The position numbers were made by a program, and so were the translations under genes. A DNA stretch of 38,052 nt from an uncultured Candidatus Saccharibacteria bacterium (GTDB lineage: Bacteria; Patescibacteriota; Saccharimonadia; Saccharimonadales; Saccharimonadaceae): positions 1-38,052 of the forward strand of contig CARBES010000007.1 of the NCBI GenBank assembly GCA_948944455.1. Reading direction: 5' to 3'. Of the stretch, positions 1 to 8,881 are shown piece after piece; within the stretch, counting starts at the first letter, position 1, and every line of letters starts with the position of its first letter. The notes beneath the pieces are model-generated. The model did not search any database. It was not told where the DNA came from and saw nothing but the letters and a program-made list of their open reading frames with translations.

Positions 1-680
1 AAACTCCACCAGAGACTCCACCTGAAACCCCTCCTGAGACTCCGCCTGAAACTCCACCAGAAACTCCTCCAGAAACCCCACCTGAAACTCCACCAGAGAC
101 TCCACCTGAAACCCCTCCTGAGACTCCGCCTGAAACTCCTCCTGAGACTCCGCCTGAAACCCCTCCTGAGACTCCGCCTGAAACTCCTCCAGAGACTCCA
201 CCTGAAACCCCGCCTGAAACTCCTCCAGAGACGCCTAAGGTAAAAGATCCGGAGACGGAGCAGAAGCGAGTTGAAGAAGCACCATTAGGGGCGGAGGTTA
301 CGGGAACTCCGGACGTAACCGAGACAACGCCGGAGGCGGGCACTTCGGAAGTGGTGCCACCGTCGATCACGGAGATTATGAACGGCGCACCAGGAACAAC
401 TACGATGGTTGGCGGAGCTGAAGGAGCCGGCGAAGCTCAAGAGAGCCAAGAAGGACAAGAAGTTGAAGCTGCAGTAGGCGGCGGTCAACAGAACAACGAG
501 AATGAGCAGAAAATTCAAGGCACTATCAAGGAAAATCAACAAGCTGATCAGAATCAGACTCCAGAACAACAACAGCAAGCTCAAGAGGAACAGCGCGAGG
601 CTGATCAAAAAGAAATTACTGAAGGACCGACCGATGACGAATTTGAGGCTTATATCAATAGCATCTTAGGCGAATCATAA
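1..680 (+). CDS. C-terminal part of a Pro/Glu/Thr-repeat protein (5' end outside window)
   Basis: The reading frame is open from base 3 and ends with TAA at 678-680, so only the C-terminus is visible. Residues 1 to about 77 are almost pure T-P-P-E tetrapeptide repeats. The remainder is acidic and rich in Gln, Gly and Glu, with no membrane segment, no LPXTG motif and no recognisable fold at the end (last residues ILGES). Rigid proline-rich repeats of this kind commonly act as stalks in surface proteins, and the next gene is a sortase-type surface protein. A surface or secreted role is therefore plausible but inferred from context. The next start lies 29 nt downstream with its own ribosome binding site, so the two genes may be cotranscribed. 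Confidence 0.75.
   Translation, partial: TPPETPPETPPETPPETPPETPPETPPETPPETPPETPPETPPETPPETPPETPPETPPETPPETPPETPPETPPETPKVKDPETEQKRVEEAPLGAEVTGTPDVTETTPEAGTSEVVPPSITEIMNGAPGTTTMVGGAEGAGEAQESQEGQEVEAAVGGGQQNNENEQKIQGTIKENQQADQNQTPEQQQQAQEEQREADQKEITEGPTDDEFEAYINSILGES
3..234 (+). repeat. 12-bp tandem coding repeat (Thr-Pro-Pro-Glu)
   Basis: About 19 consecutive copies of a 12-base unit of the type ACTCCACCTGAA, varying mostly at third positions (act/acc, cca/cct/ccg, gaa/gag). Longer blocks recur, such as CCTCCTGAGACTCCGCCTGAA, which points to recent expansion and contraction by slippage or recombination. The array begins outside the window, so the copy number is a minimum and may be misassembled in short-read data. 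Confidence 0.9.
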
Positions 681-709
681 AGAACTTAATAAAAACAAAT
701 AGGAGGAAA

Positions 710-1621
710 ATGAAAAGAAAACAGCTTTTAATGGGAATGGCGGCGGGGGCGCTATTCCTAGGACAGGTGGTAGCGACGCCAGCCGTAATGGCATGGGGGC
801 CGGAGCGGCCGACCTTTACCAATAATGAACCAGCGGATTATCCAGTCTTTAACTCAATTACGGATAATGCGGCAGTGCAGGACGAGCGTGACTTTGTACG
901 GATTGCTGAGAAGAATGCCGGCGCAACGTACTCGAGCGATATTGTGATTGAGGCAGGAAAGCAGTACGAAGTATATATTTATTACCACAACGACGCCTCG
1001 GAGACTTATAATGATAAAGCGCATGGTTATAAAGGGGTAGCGCGCGATGTGCGGGTTTCGAGTGGCTTCCCGCAAGAACTTTCGAAGGGTGAACGTGGGA
1101 AAGTTGTTGGAATTATCTCGGCTTCCAATACGAATCCACTGCAAGTCTGGGATGAGGCATATATTACGGCTAAGGAAGCTGTAACATTACACTATGTGAC
1201 TGGCTCAGCCAAAATCTACAACGGCTATGCGACAAACGGGTCAACTCTGTCGACGAATTTGTTTACAGACACAGGGACATTCATTGGTGTGAATGCTTTG
1301 AATGGTGTGGTTCTGGGATGTGCGGAGTATTCCGGGCAGGTTGTGTATACGATTCAGACGCAAGCTATAGAAACTCCAGAAGAGCCGGCAGAACCACCAG
1401 CAGAAACGCCAGTAGATCCAGAGGAACCGACGCCGAAGCCAGAGTTGCCAGAAGAACCTGAACCAGAACCGGAAGTGCCGGAAGAGTTGCCGAATACGGG
1501 TCCAGCAGAAATTATCTTGGCGGTAGCGATAGTTATCGCGATTATCGCCGGATTAGTCTATTGGTTTAAGACGCATAAAACCGTAAAACATGTGACCAAG
1601 AAAGCACGTGGCCGGAAGTAA
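710..1621 (+). CDS. LPNTG-anchored surface protein
   Basis: 303-residue secreted protein. The N-terminus is a signal peptide (KRK, hydrophobic run, cleavage near AVMA-W). Residues 29 to about 215 form a beta-rich ectodomain starting WGPERPTFT and containing DERDFVRI. I associate this type of sequence with CPR surface proteins, but I cannot name a family. A Pro/Glu-rich stalk (about 220-260) follows, then the sortase motif LPNTG, a hydrophobic segment and a basic tail (KKARGRK): a complete cell-wall sorting signal. A perfect AGGAGG (701-706) sits 3 nt before the ATG and fixes the start. Sortase itself is not in the window. The likely role is display on the cell surface, for example in host or partner contact, which is inference. 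Confidence 0.85.
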   Translation: MKRKQLLMGMAAGALFLGQVVATPAVMAWGPERPTFTNNEPADYPVFNSITDNAAVQDERDFVRIAEKNAGATYSSDIVIEAGKQYEVYIYYHNDASETYNDKAHGYKGVARDVRVSSGFPQELSKGERGKVVGIISASNTNPLQVWDEAYITAKEAVTLHYVTGSAKIYNGYATNGSTLSTNLFTDTGTFIGVNALNGVVLGCAEYSGQVVYTIQTQAIETPEEPAEPPAETPVDPEEPTPKPELPEEPEPEPEVPEELPNTGPAEIILAVAIVIAIIAGLVYWFKTHKTVKHVTKKARGRK

Positions 1622-1652
1622 TTGAGAAATCGCTATTTCGATATCTGGGAGC

Positions 1653-1681
1653 TTGACTTTTGGGCGGAAGTTTGATAAAAT
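1653..1681 (+). promoter_or_regulatory. Sigma70-type promoter of rplU
   Basis: TTGACT (1653-1658), 17-bp spacer, TAAAAT (1676-1681), followed by a roughly 25-nt leader with AAGGGA before the rplU ATG. Confidence 0.8.
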
Positions 1682-1714
1682 GGCAAGAGATAAATAATAT
1701 TTTAAGGGAAAGAT

Positions 1715-2023
1715 ATGAAGAAAGCAGTTGTACTCATCGGCGGTAAGCAATATCTCGTCGAAGAGAAAGAGACCCTCCGGGTGGACCTCCTTCCGGCAGG
1801 AACTAAAGAGCTCGAAACTGGTGCTTTGCTTGTAATTGATGGCGACAAGGTTACGGTTGGCACGCCAGAGGTGAAAGGCGTGAAGGTTTCGGCAAAAGTT
1901 GTAGACGAAAAAGTCGCAGGCGAAAAGATCCGCGTCATTCGTTACCATTCAAAGAAGCGTGTCCATAAGGAAACCGGCCATCGCCAAAAATATAGCTTGA
2001 TTGAGATTGTCAAGATCGGTTAA
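1715..2023 (+). CDS. rplU: 50S ribosomal protein bL21
   Basis: 102 residues, the normal length for bL21, a 23S rRNA-binding protein of the large subunit. Recognisable features are the N-terminal VVLIGGKQYLVEEKETLRVD, the central VIDGDKVTVGTP and the C-terminal RYHSKKRVHKETGHRQKY typical of the family. The gene has its own promoter and is closed by a strong terminator, so it is a single-gene unit. bL27 (rpmA), which usually follows bL21, is absent here. Confidence 0.95.
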   Translation: MKKAVVLIGGKQYLVEEKETLRVDLLPAGTKELETGALLVIDGDKVTVGTPEVKGVKVSAKVVDEKVAGEKIRVIRYHSKKRVHKETGHRQKYSLIEIVKIG

Positions 2024-2038
2024 TGCTTAGTTAAACCT

Positions 2039-2067
2039 TAAAAAGTCCTCCATTTGGGGGACTTTTT
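2039..2067 (+). terminator. Rho-independent terminator after rplU
   Basis: AAAAAGTCC (2040-2048) pairs with GGACTTTTT (2059-2067), with CC/GG extending the stem inward, and ends in a T tract. Confidence 0.9.
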
Positions 2068-2068
2068 G

Positions 2069-2077
2069 TGATATACT
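2069..2077 (+). promoter_or_regulatory. Extended -10 promoter, leaderless start
   Basis: TGATATACT (TG at 2069-2070, TATACT 2072-2077) directly after the rplU terminator. The predicted transcription start coincides with the ATG at 2085. An in-frame ATG at 2079 would lie upstream of the transcription start, so 2085 is preferred. Confidence 0.65.
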
Positions 2078-2084
2078 GATGGTA

Positions 2085-3683
2085 ATGAGAGGTTTTTGGA
2101 AAAAGTTGAGAGAGTCGAAGGTCTTTTGGCTAGCGTTAATTATTAGTTTACAAAGTGTGGCTTATGTGGTGGCGGGTATAAACAAGGCTTATATTCATAT
2201 GGACGAGGCTTATTCGTATGGTCTAGCGAATTATGATCGAGTGGAGCTGGTCGACGCGCCGGATTTTTACGATCATTGGCATACCGGAGAGTATTACGAA
2301 GATTATTTAGCAGTTCAAGAAGACGAGAAGTGGGATTTTGCGCCGGTTTATAATAATCAGCGTGATGATGTACATCCCCCGCTGTATTATTTGTTACTAA
2401 GGCTGACGATGGAAATCGGCGGGGATGACAGCTATTCGAAGTGGCCGGGCATAGTGTTGAATATCGGGATTATGGCGATGACGACGGTGTTTGTGTTTTT
2501 GGTGGCCGAGCGGTTGATGCGACAGGAAAAGCACGCACTGACGAAAGCTTTGATTCTTACACTATGCGTAGGGCTGACGGTGGCAACATTCGACACAGTC
2601 TTGTATATTCGGATGTATGCGCTTCTAACCTTGATGGTGACGGTGACGGCGTGGCTACATTTGAAATTGCTAGATGCGAAGAAGGTTGAACCGATACTCC
2701 TAATAGCGATCGGGGTGGTAGCGCTTCTTGGAGTGTTGACGCAATATTATTACTTGTTCTTCCTGGTGCCGTTGTTTGTAGTGATGGCGGTACGATATTG
2801 GCGAGCGAAGGATTGGAAAAAGCTAGGATGGTATATTGGGGTGCTGGCAGCGGCGGGGATTTTGTCGCTGATAATTTGGCCGTATTCGATTCAACATATG
2901 TTCTTCGGTTATCGTGGGCAAGGTGTGATTGAGAGTTTATTAGATGTTTCGACTTCGGTGCTACATTTTGGGATTTACATTTGGCTACTCGGGCAATATG
3001 CGTTTAATGGAGTGTTGCCGGGGATTTTGATTGCGGTTTTAGTGATGGGCGTACTAGGTTTGATGAAGGGCAAGAAGATTGAAACTACATCCGGAGAACG
3101 AAGTCGATACGGTATGATTTTTGTGGCCACGTTGGTCTATTTCTTGATTGCGGCGGTGGCCTCGCCATATCAAGATTTGCGCTACATTATGGCGATTTGT
3201 GGGCTTGGCTTCATTCTGGGGGTGTTTGGATTATATAAAGTAATGGGAGCTTTTTGGTCGGAGAAGATACGAGATATTATTATGGCGGTATTTTTGGCGA
3301 TCATAATGGTTTTGCCGTTGGCGACAGGGAATTATCCGCCAATGATGTATCGGGAGCGGGCTGAGCTGGTAGCAAAGATTGAGGAGAAGCGTGAGGTGCC
3401 GGCGGTGTATGTATTCAATACGAGTGACCAGAGATTCTTAGATGATATTTTACTATTCGCGACGCTTGAAGAGAGTTATATAGCAAAGGATCTTGAAGTA
3501 ACGGATGGAAGTGTGCGGCGAATCGTACAAGAGAAAGATTTGTCGCGCGGATTGATCGTGTTTGTAAACAATCAATTGGGGCATGAGCAAATTATGAAAA
3601 CTTTTCGCGAGGCGACGGAGCTGAGCGAGCAAGAATGGATGGGGGAATTGTTCTCGTGCCAGGTGTATTATTTAAGCAAATAG
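2085..3683 (+). CDS. GT-C fold polytopic membrane glycosyltransferase
   Basis: About 532 residues with roughly ten hydrophobic membrane segments. The first extracytoplasmic loop starts MDEAYSYG, an acidic loop of the kind that carries the catalytic Asp in GT-C enzymes. The motif HPPLYYLLL follows, typical of the PMT/ArnT-like (GT39/GT83-type) superfamily. Such enzymes transfer a sugar from a polyprenyl-phosphate donor to protein or lipid on the outer face of the membrane. Donor and acceptor cannot be read from sequence. The neighbouring surface proteins with Thr-rich stalks are possible acceptors, which is inference. The C-terminal 110 residues are soluble. The start was chosen at the second Met because of the promoter position. 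Confidence 0.75.
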   Translation: MRGFWKKLRESKVFWLALIISLQSVAYVVAGINKAYIHMDEAYSYGLANYDRVELVDAPDFYDHWHTGEYYEDYLAVQEDEKWDFAPVYNNQRDDVHPPLYYLLLRLTMEIGGDDSYSKWPGIVLNIGIMAMTTVFVFLVAERLMRQEKHALTKALILTLCVGLTVATFDTVLYIRMYALLTLMVTVTAWLHLKLLDAKKVEPILLIAIGVVALLGVLTQYYYLFFLVPLFVVMAVRYWRAKDWKKLGWYIGVLAAAGILSLIIWPYSIQHMFFGYRGQGVIESLLDVSTSVLHFGIYIWLLGQYAFNGVLPGILIAVLVMGVLGLMKGKKIETTSGERSRYGMIFVATLVYFLIAAVASPYQDLRYIMAICGLGFILGVFGLYKVMGAFWSEKIRDIIMAVFLAIIMVLPLATGNYPPMMYRERAELVAKIEEKREVPAVYVFNTSDQRFLDDILLFATLEESYIAKDLEVTDGSVRRIVQEKDLSRGLIVFVNNQLGHEQIMKTFREATELSEQEWMGELFSCQVYYLSK

Positions 3684-3695
3684 CCGATAATCTTG

Positions 3696-3704
3696 TGGTA
3701 TAAT
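3696..3704 (+). promoter_or_regulatory. Extended -10 promoter of parA
   Basis: TGGTATAAT, with TATAAT at 3699-3704. Transcription should start around 3711, leaving about 4 nt before the ATG at 3715. No convincing -35 is seen. Confidence 0.65.
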
Positions 3705-3714
3705 GGTAATAGTT

Positions 3715-4482
3715 ATGGCGAGGGTTATTTGTATTACGAATCAAAAGGGTGGCGTAGGGAAGACGACGACGTCGGTGAATTTGTCTTATTTCTTGGCGAA
3801 AGATAAAAATCGAGTTTTATTAGTAGATTTAGACCCACAAGGAAATGCAACATCGGGGTTAGGAGTGCAAAAGACCGATCTTGATGCAAGTATGACCGAG
3901 GTAATGTTGGGTGCGGCGGCGCTTGTAGATGTGGTTTTGCAAACCAGCTTTAAAAATTTCGATCTGGCGCCGACGACGCCGCAACTCGCGAATGCAGAAG
4001 TCGAGATGGCGAAAATGAAGCAGAAATTCGTGGTGCTAAAAAAGGCACTTATGAGCGTCCAGGACAATTATGATTATATTATTATCGATTCGCCGCCGAG
4101 TCTGTCGCTCTTGACGGTTAACGGAATGATCGCCTCGGATTATTTGATTTTGCCAGTACAAACAGAGTTTTATGCGTTGGAGGGGGTAGCGCAATTGCTT
4201 GAAAGTATGGCGATGGTGAAGAAGGCGATGAATCCGGATTTGAAGTTGCTTGGTGTGCTCGCAACGATGTACGATAAACGAACGAGCCTAAGCGTGGAAG
4301 TTCTAGCAGAGGTAAAGAAATATTTTAAGGATAAGGTTTTTCGGACGACGATTCCGCGGAATGTGCGGGTGGCAGAAGCTCCGAGTCATGGGGTACCAGT
4401 AGGCGATTATGACAAATTCAGTAAGGGGGCGAAGGCGTATCGGGATTTTGCACGCGAAGTAGAGGAAAGGACGGGGAGGTAA
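3715..4482 (+). CDS. parA: ParA/Soj chromosome-partitioning ATPase
   Basis: 255 residues from the ATG at 3715 (MARVICITNQ). An upstream in-frame ATG at 3703 lies inside the -10 box and is rejected. The deviant Walker A KGGVGKTT is at residues 10-17, DLDPQGNAT follows, and IIDSPPSLS marks the Walker B region. This is the MinD/ParA family, which forms ATP-dependent dimers on DNA and positions ParB-parS complexes. No inserted DNA-binding N-terminal domain is present, so it is a chromosomal Soj type. It is followed after 34 nt by parB. Confidence 0.95.
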   Translation: MARVICITNQKGGVGKTTTSVNLSYFLAKDKNRVLLVDLDPQGNATSGLGVQKTDLDASMTEVMLGAAALVDVVLQTSFKNFDLAPTTPQLANAEVEMAKMKQKFVVLKKALMSVQDNYDYIIIDSPPSLSLLTVNGMIASDYLILPVQTEFYALEGVAQLLESMAMVKKAMNPDLKLLGVLATMYDKRTSLSVEVLAEVKKYFKDKVFRTTIPRNVRVAEAPSHGVPVGDYDKFSKGAKAYRDFAREVEERTGR

Positions 4483-4516
4483 TGTTGCGAGTGAGCTGGA
4501 AAGAAAGGGAAGGGCG

Positions 4517-5371
4517 ATGGCGCTAGGAAAGAAAGGTAAGGGTTTAGGTCGAGGGTTCGAAAGTTTAATCCCGACGGATTTGGTGGATGAGGCGTTTGAC
4601 CCAACTAGTAGTGAAGACGCAAAGGTGAGCAAACTGGTTGAGCTGAAGTTGACTGAGGTAGTAAGAGATGAAGAACAGCCACGCAAGGAGTTTGCGAAGG
4701 AAGCGCTAGAGGAGCTAGCGAGCTCGATTCGTGAGCATGGAGTTTTGCAGCCGATCGTAGTGGTAAAAAAAGGTGACAAATACCAAATCGTGGCTGGAGA
4801 ACGACGCTGGCGAGCTTCACAATTAGCGGAAAAAGAGACGATCCCGGCGATTGTGCGGACCTTAGATGGGCAAAGCAAGCTGGAAATGGCAATTATAGAG
4901 AATGCACAACGCGAAGACCTGAGCCCAATTGAGCTTGCGACGGCTTATGCAAAGTTGAAAGAACAGTTTAATCTAAAAAATGAAGAGATTGGCCGTCGGG
5001 TAGGTAAAAGTAGTGCGAGTATTACGAATACGATGAGGTTACTACGGTTGCCGGAAGAAGCAAAGAAAGCTATGCAAGAGCATCATCTTATGGAAGGACC
5101 GATGCGGCCGCTGATTTCGATGGAACCGGAAGTAATTCATGAGATTTTACCGAAAATGATCGAGGAAGGTTGGTCAGCAAGGCGAGTGGAGCAGTATATC
5201 GCAGATCGGAAGAAGAAGAGCTCGGCGAAGGCTGTGAAAGTGAATGAATACCTGAAAGAAGAAAAGCGGCTTGGAGAAAAGTATGACTGTGTGGCGAAAG
5301 TGCGGGGACGAAGTATTACTTTGAGTGCAAAGAGCGATGCGGAGTTTAAGGAGTTGCTCGGCAGAATCTAA
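4517..5371 (+). CDS. parB: ParB/Spo0J chromosome-partitioning protein
   Basis: 284 residues. The typical basic start LGKKGKGLGRGFESLIP is followed by the ParB/Srx CTPase domain, with the GERRWRA motif near residue 95 and ENAQREDLSPIE near 125. A helix-turn-helix region (EEIGRRVGKSSASITNTMRL) and a C-terminal dimerisation region complete it. It binds parS sites and slides as a CTP-dependent clamp. No canonical parS palindrome was noticed in the window. The purine-rich GGAAAGAAAGGGAAGGG upstream can act as ribosome binding site. Confidence 0.95.
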   Translation: MALGKKGKGLGRGFESLIPTDLVDEAFDPTSSEDAKVSKLVELKLTEVVRDEEQPRKEFAKEALEELASSIREHGVLQPIVVVKKGDKYQIVAGERRWRASQLAEKETIPAIVRTLDGQSKLEMAIIENAQREDLSPIELATAYAKLKEQFNLKNEEIGRRVGKSSASITNTMRLLRLPEEAKKAMQEHHLMEGPMRPLISMEPEVIHEILPKMIEEGWSARRVEQYIADRKKKSSAKAVKVNEYLKEEKRLGEKYDCVAKVRGRSITLSAKSDAEFKELLGRI

Positions 5372-5404
5372 CTTGGGCGGGGACGAGGATTTTAACGAAA
5401 AGTC

Positions 5405-5433
5405 TTGAATTCTGAAGACGGTTTTGTTATAAT
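5405..5433 (+). promoter_or_regulatory. Promoter of the RNase J gene
   Basis: TTGAAT (5405-5410), 17-bp spacer, TATAAT (5428-5433); leader of about 38 nt to the ATG at 5479. Confidence 0.8.
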
Positions 5434-5478
5434 GGTTTCAGTTGATAATGACTTTGGGGGATTAACTGAGGAAAAAAT

Positions 5479-7707
5479 ATGAACAATAAAGAAGCTGAGC
5501 GCCGTGCGCGCTTGATGAAAATGCGTGACGAGCGCTTGCCGGACATCAAAAAACAATTTGAGGAGGCACAGAAGCGGAATTTCAATAGCAACTTTGAGAC
5601 TGGCGGCAAAGATGCTGGTCTAGTGAAGCATGCTCATAAAAAGGCCGAAACAGGGCGAAAAGGGAGCGCAAGTAGCGGAAACGGCTCAAAACAAGCCGCT
5701 CAGAAGGCCGGCAAAGGTCATGCGAAGGCAGAGAGCCGTGGTAAGGCGGGTAACGCAAAGAGTAGTGCTAAAGGGGGTAAAAACGCAGGAAACGGGGGTA
5801 ATAAGGCTCAAAGTAGCGCAACAAGCAAGAAAATTGGTCTCGGTGTTTCAGTGCGCAAAGGTGAGATGGTCCATCATCAGCGGATGCTTTCGCAAGACGT
5901 AAATGCGCAGGCGACGCAGCATATCATTGGTATTCCAGTGAACAAGAGCCGCTACAACGGTTACGATGGTCAGCAAGTGACGAGTGCGCAGTTGAAAGCG
6001 GCGCGGCCAGATCCTGATGCAGTACGGATTATTCCGATGGGTGGCGTCGGCGAGTTTGGTATCGGAAAAAATATGACGATCATTGAATACAAGAATGAGA
6101 TGATCGTGGTAGATATGGGGTCGCTATTTGCTGGGGCGGATTACCCGGGCGTGAACTACATGGTGCCAGATATTCAATATCTTGAGGACAATAAAGACAA
6201 CGTAAAGGCGATTTGTTTTACACATGCGCATCTAGATCATATTGGAGCGTGTCGACATCTTTTGCCGAAGTTTAACTATACTACGCCAATTTATGCGACA
6301 GCTTTTACGATTGGCATGATTCAAAAGCAGATGTCGGAGCTGGATGATGTGCCGGAGCTGAACTATCAGCCAGTAGATCCGCTTAAACATGAAGTAATCA
6401 AGGTAAGCGAACATTTTTCGGTGGAATTTATCCACACTTTGCACTCGATTCCTGGGAATACGGCAATCGTAGTACGGACGCCGAACGGGGTGATTTACCT
6501 TTCGGGCGACTGGCGACACGAAGAGCGGCCGCTTGGCGTGCAGACGGACTACGAGCGAATCGATGAAATTGTGAAAAAAGAAGGTATCGCGTTGATGTTG
6601 AACGAATCGACGAATATTGATTCGCCGGGACGACATCCACATTCGGAATATGACGTTGGAGAGAATCTAGGTCGCGTGATGGATCATTATGCAAATGGTC
6701 GAGTTATTGTGAGTTGTTTCTCGAGCCAGATTAAGCGGATTGAATTAATTTTGAATGAAGCGCATAAGCGTGGGCGGAAGGTGGCTTTTGCGGGGTTCTC
6801 GATGATTAATAACGTCGAGGTGGCTTTGCGTACGGGTGTGATCAAAATTCCAAAAGACACCATCATGAAGATGGAAGAAATTATTAAATTACCAGACGAT
6901 AAGGTAACGGTGGTCTGTACTGGGTCGCAAGGTGAACTTAACGCCGTGTTAAATCGGATGGTGAGTGGCGCGCATAAATACATTAAGATCAAGAGTAGTG
7001 ACGTGATTGTCTTCTCGTCGAATCCGATTCCTGGTAACGAGCCGCACGTGGTAAACACGGTGGACGGTCTACTACGCGAAGGGGCAGGAGTGATTCAAAA
7101 TGGCAAAACACACCTTTCGGGTTTGGGGCCATTGCACTTGTCAGGACACGCGTATTATGAGGATCATGTTCAGTTTGTGGAGCGCTTGAAGCCACTGAAT
7201 TATGTGCCATACCATGGCGAATTCTATATGCTAGAGCATAATGCAGAAATGGCTGAGAATGTAGTTGGAATGAAGCGTGAGCGGATTCTGGTAACGGATG
7301 ATGGTGATGTGGTTGAGCTAATGCCGGATAAAACGATTCGGAAAAATGGTCGAGTAACAGTAGGGAACAAACTATTTGATGATGCGGATAAGCCAGTGCA
7401 TGAGGCCGTGGTGAAAGACCGGATTCATATTTCGCGCGAAGGAATTTTTATCATTGTGCTAACATTGAGCAAAAAGAATAATCGATTAGTGAAGACGCCA
7501 GATATCGTGAGTCGAGCGTTCATTTATCTCGATAATTCGGAAGAATTGGTGGCGAAGATCCGACATTATCTCCGGGTGCGCAGCGAGAAACTGAGCGGGG
7601 ATGACATGAAGGCGTTTAAAGAAGAGATTAAGGAAGACGTTACGCATATCTTGTTTGACGCAACAGGACATACGCCGATTGTAATTCCGGTGATTAACCG
7701 AGTGTAG
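5479..7707 (+). CDS. rnj: Ribonuclease J
   Basis: 742 residues. From about residue 178 (RIIPMGGVGEFGIGKNM) it matches the metallo-beta-lactamase/beta-CASP RNase J architecture. The zinc motif is HAHLDHIG, followed by later conserved stretches YLSGDWRH, CTGSQGE and HLSGHA, and a C-terminal domain. RNase J is a 5'-exonuclease and endonuclease for mRNA decay and rRNA maturation. About 175 extra N-terminal residues form a Lys/Gly/Ala/Ser-rich, presumably disordered basic tail, long for the family, that may bind RNA or the ribosome (inference). The gene has its own promoter and lies between parB and a membrane-protein gene. Confidence 0.93.
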   Translation: MNNKEAERRARLMKMRDERLPDIKKQFEEAQKRNFNSNFETGGKDAGLVKHAHKKAETGRKGSASSGNGSKQAAQKAGKGHAKAESRGKAGNAKSSAKGGKNAGNGGNKAQSSATSKKIGLGVSVRKGEMVHHQRMLSQDVNAQATQHIIGIPVNKSRYNGYDGQQVTSAQLKAARPDPDAVRIIPMGGVGEFGIGKNMTIIEYKNEMIVVDMGSLFAGADYPGVNYMVPDIQYLEDNKDNVKAICFTHAHLDHIGACRHLLPKFNYTTPIYATAFTIGMIQKQMSELDDVPELNYQPVDPLKHEVIKVSEHFSVEFIHTLHSIPGNTAIVVRTPNGVIYLSGDWRHEERPLGVQTDYERIDEIVKKEGIALMLNESTNIDSPGRHPHSEYDVGENLGRVMDHYANGRVIVSCFSSQIKRIELILNEAHKRGRKVAFAGFSMINNVEVALRTGVIKIPKDTIMKMEEIIKLPDDKVTVVCTGSQGELNAVLNRMVSGAHKYIKIKSSDVIVFSSNPIPGNEPHVVNTVDGLLREGAGVIQNGKTHLSGLGPLHLSGHAYYEDHVQFVERLKPLNYVPYHGEFYMLEHNAEMAENVVGMKRERILVTDDGDVVELMPDKTIRKNGRVTVGNKLFDDADKPVHEAVVKDRIHISREGIFIIVLTLSKKNNRLVKTPDIVSRAFIYLDNSEELVAKIRHYLRVRSEKLSGDDMKAFKEEIKEDVTHILFDATGHTPIVIPVINRV

Positions 7708-7780
7708 AGCGGGACCGGCGTTTACAGCCGCAGAAAGATAAGCGGAAGCGCCAAAAACTGGAGTTTTTGTGGTAAAAGTA

Positions 7781-7809
7781 TTGACTTTTTCTGATTAGTG
7801 TGCTATAAT
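7781..7809 (+). promoter_or_regulatory. Promoter of the membrane protein gene at 7889
   Basis: TTGACT (7781-7786), 17-bp spacer, TATAAT (7804-7809). The roughly 70-nt leader contains a small GATAA/TTATC hairpin and a purine-rich GAGGGGAAG binding site. Confidence 0.85.
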
Positions 7810-7888
7810 GAAAAGATAAGGTTATCATGGCCTGTAGTTTCTGTAAGTCCTAAAAAATCTGAAGAATCTGGAGAGGGGAAGAAGAAAA

Positions 7889-8785
7889 ATGAAGTACTTT
7901 ATCAATCTGTTTGTTATTCTCGGTATTTTGTACTCGGGGTACTTTTGGAGCAACCAGCGCTTCGTGGCGAGGGGTCATCGACTGATGAGGAGATGGAGCG
8001 GGCGCACGGTGGGACGGTTTTTGATAGTAACGGCGGTGCTGGCGATGATGTCGCTGGTGATGTTACTAGGCGGACCGCTGTATCGTCTGGGAAGACTGAT
8101 GGGGTGGGCGCCGATTACGACGGTGTTTATCACGGCGGTTTGTATCCTGATTCTGTTCATGCTCTATGAGCGATTCCTGGTCTATCTGGTAAATGTCGGT
8201 AACTACAATAGTCGCCTGCGGGCGCGGATTGAGGTGAAACGATATGTTGAACGCCAGCAGCACCAGCAGAGAAAAACGGCTACTTCCGACGGGGCGCGGT
8301 TAGAGGTACCGATTGTGACGGGGCAGACTCGTCGAGCAATACCTCCGGAAACCAGGCAAGACCGCGTAGAGGTTGCACCGGTGCTACAAAGGGTTGAAGA
8401 GCCGGACATTAATAATAAACCCGGTAAAGTAATCCCTTTCCCGACGACCGTGGCGGTGAATAATCTTGTCGCAAAGGAAGCAAAAATAAAGCGTAAGCTG
8501 TTTTTAGCAACCGAAGATCCGGCGGTGACGGAAAATATGTCGCTTGCGGAAGTAAAAGTCTTGCTTTTTAACCTAGGTGGTTGCGAGATGAAGGCAAAAG
8601 ACTGCGGAGATACGGTTCTGTTACGGTTGGCATGGGCTGACGAGAAAGGACGGGAGCGTTTCGGGGAATGGCGACTGGACAAAAATTCGCCAGATTACCT
8701 TTGGGTAATTGAGCAGACAAATGCGGCCGACATTGAGGCGGCAGAAGAGTTGCTGAACCTGCCGACGAGTGCAGCTGAGGTATGA
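7889..8785 (+). CDS. Membrane protein with cytoplasmic C-terminal domain, unknown function
   Basis: 298 residues, not recognised. There are three hydrophobic segments in the first 120 residues (about 4-22, 46-65 and 75-100). A basic Gln/Arg-rich linker (about 108-180) follows, then a compact C-terminal domain (about 195-290) with alternating charged and hydrophobic stretches (FNLGGCEMKAKDCGDTVLLRLAW). The promoter is strong, and a GC-rich hairpin follows the stop. It is an independent unit between RNase J and the clpC operon. No catalytic motif is visible. Confidence 0.8.
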   Translation: MKYFINLFVILGILYSGYFWSNQRFVARGHRLMRRWSGRTVGRFLIVTAVLAMMSLVMLLGGPLYRLGRLMGWAPITTVFITAVCILILFMLYERFLVYLVNVGNYNSRLRARIEVKRYVERQQHQQRKTATSDGARLEVPIVTGQTRRAIPPETRQDRVEVAPVLQRVEEPDINNKPGKVIPFPTTVAVNNLVAKEAKIKRKLFLATEDPAVTENMSLAEVKVLLFNLGGCEMKAKDCGDTVLLRLAWADEKGRERFGEWRLDKNSPDYLWVIEQTNAADIEAAEELLNLPTSAAEV

Positions 8786-8813
8786 AAACCTGAATAACAA
8801 GCGATTTAGAGAA

Positions 8814-8834
8814 CCCGCCGTGTTTTACGGCGGG
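8814..8834 (+). terminator. Hairpin after the 298-aa membrane protein gene
   Basis: CCCGCCGT (8814-8821) pairs with ACGGCGGG (8827-8834). The T tract is weak (ATTTCC), so termination efficiency is uncertain. Confidence 0.55.
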
Positions 8835-8854
8835 ATTTCCGTTGTAAAAAATGA

Positions 8855-8881
8855 TTAGCACTCTTTACAAACGAGTGCTAA
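8855..8881 (+). promoter_or_regulatory. CIRCE operator (HrcA binding site)
   Basis: TTAGCACTC, 9-nt spacer, GAGTGCTAA: an exact match to the CIRCE inverted repeat. It overlaps the promoter -35 and spacer, so HrcA repressor bound here should block RNA polymerase and release upon heat or protein-folding stress. This places clpC and probably the two downstream genes in an HrcA regulon. hrcA is not in the window. Confidence 0.95.

Noticed and set aside
3..234. Short regular repeats that could be mistaken for a CRISPR array
   Set aside because: The units are contiguous without spacers, in frame, and code for TPPE.
3703..3717. Upstream ATG of parA at 3703
   Set aside because: It overlaps the -10 box, so it would not be on the mRNA.
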